From assembly GCA_963921795.1 (NCBI GenBank), contig OY997657.1, positions 31,808,071 to 31,872,070 of the forward strand: a DNA stretch of 64,000 nt, in the 5' to 3' direction. The position numbers and the translations under genes are program-made. Numbering within the stretch: the stretch's first letter is position 1; each line of letters opens with the position of its first letter. A model generated the notes under the pieces. The model did not search any database. It had not been told where the DNA came from and was given only the letters and a program-made list of their open reading frames with translations. Shown piece after piece: positions 62,403 to 64,000 of this stretch. Source of the stretch: Nannobrachium achirus. Its lineage: Eukaryota > Chordata > Actinopteri > Myctophiformes > Myctophidae.

Positions 62403-64000
<1,598 letters not shown>

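Overview
The window is vertebrate nuclear DNA, almost certainly from a teleost fish. It holds two multi-exon, GT-AG spliced genes on the + strand, separated and invaded by short mobile elements typical of fish genomes: hAT-type MITEs with 8-bp target duplications, TTAA-flanked MITEs, tRNA-derived SINEs, LINE tails and long CA/GT microsatellites. There is no sign of prokaryotic DNA and no CRISPR array.

Gene 1 (1465-38117; 3' UTR to about 42.93 kb) encodes a Gq-class heterotrimeric G-protein alpha subunit. Exon 1, the seven-part intron layout and the neighbouring tle5 gene identify it as gna11. Exon 4 is present twice: 4a at 30053-30181 and 4b at 31346-31474. Both copies are 129 nt, have the same intron phase, intact splice sites and an intact switch I. 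Copy 4a is GNA11/GNA14-like at its end (DLEN), while 4b is GNAQ-like (DLQS), which suggests mutually exclusive exons. As sequenced, exon 5 has 2 extra bases just before the catalytic Gln209 codon, and exon 6 lacks 1 base. The frame is therefore broken although every splice site is intact; this is either an assembly error or a damaged gene.

Gene 2 (47068-53263; 3' UTR to about 56.64 kb) is tle5 (aes, amino-terminal enhancer of split). It is a short Groucho/TLE co-repressor in seven intact exons, 203 aa. GNA11 and TLE5 are also neighbours in human (19p13.3) but divergently oriented; here they are co-directional.

Layout: 1-1464, upstream DNA and gna11 promoter/5' UTR. 1601-26220, a 24.6-kb first intron full of nested transposons. 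26221-38117, the remaining gna11 exons. 38118-42930, gna11 3' UTR. 42931-47067, intergenic, with a possible orphan terminal exon at 44503-44578. 47068-56640, tle5. 56641-64000, intergenic DNA rich in tRNA-like repeats, foldback elements and hAT copies.

The two genes act in different processes (Gq to phospholipase C signalling at the plasma membrane; nuclear Groucho-family co-repression), so their adjacency is conserved synteny and not an operon. The most unusual non-genic signal is a short palindromic module (core AGCAGATCTACAAGCTC and its complement) that recurs about ten times, inside several unrelated transposon families.
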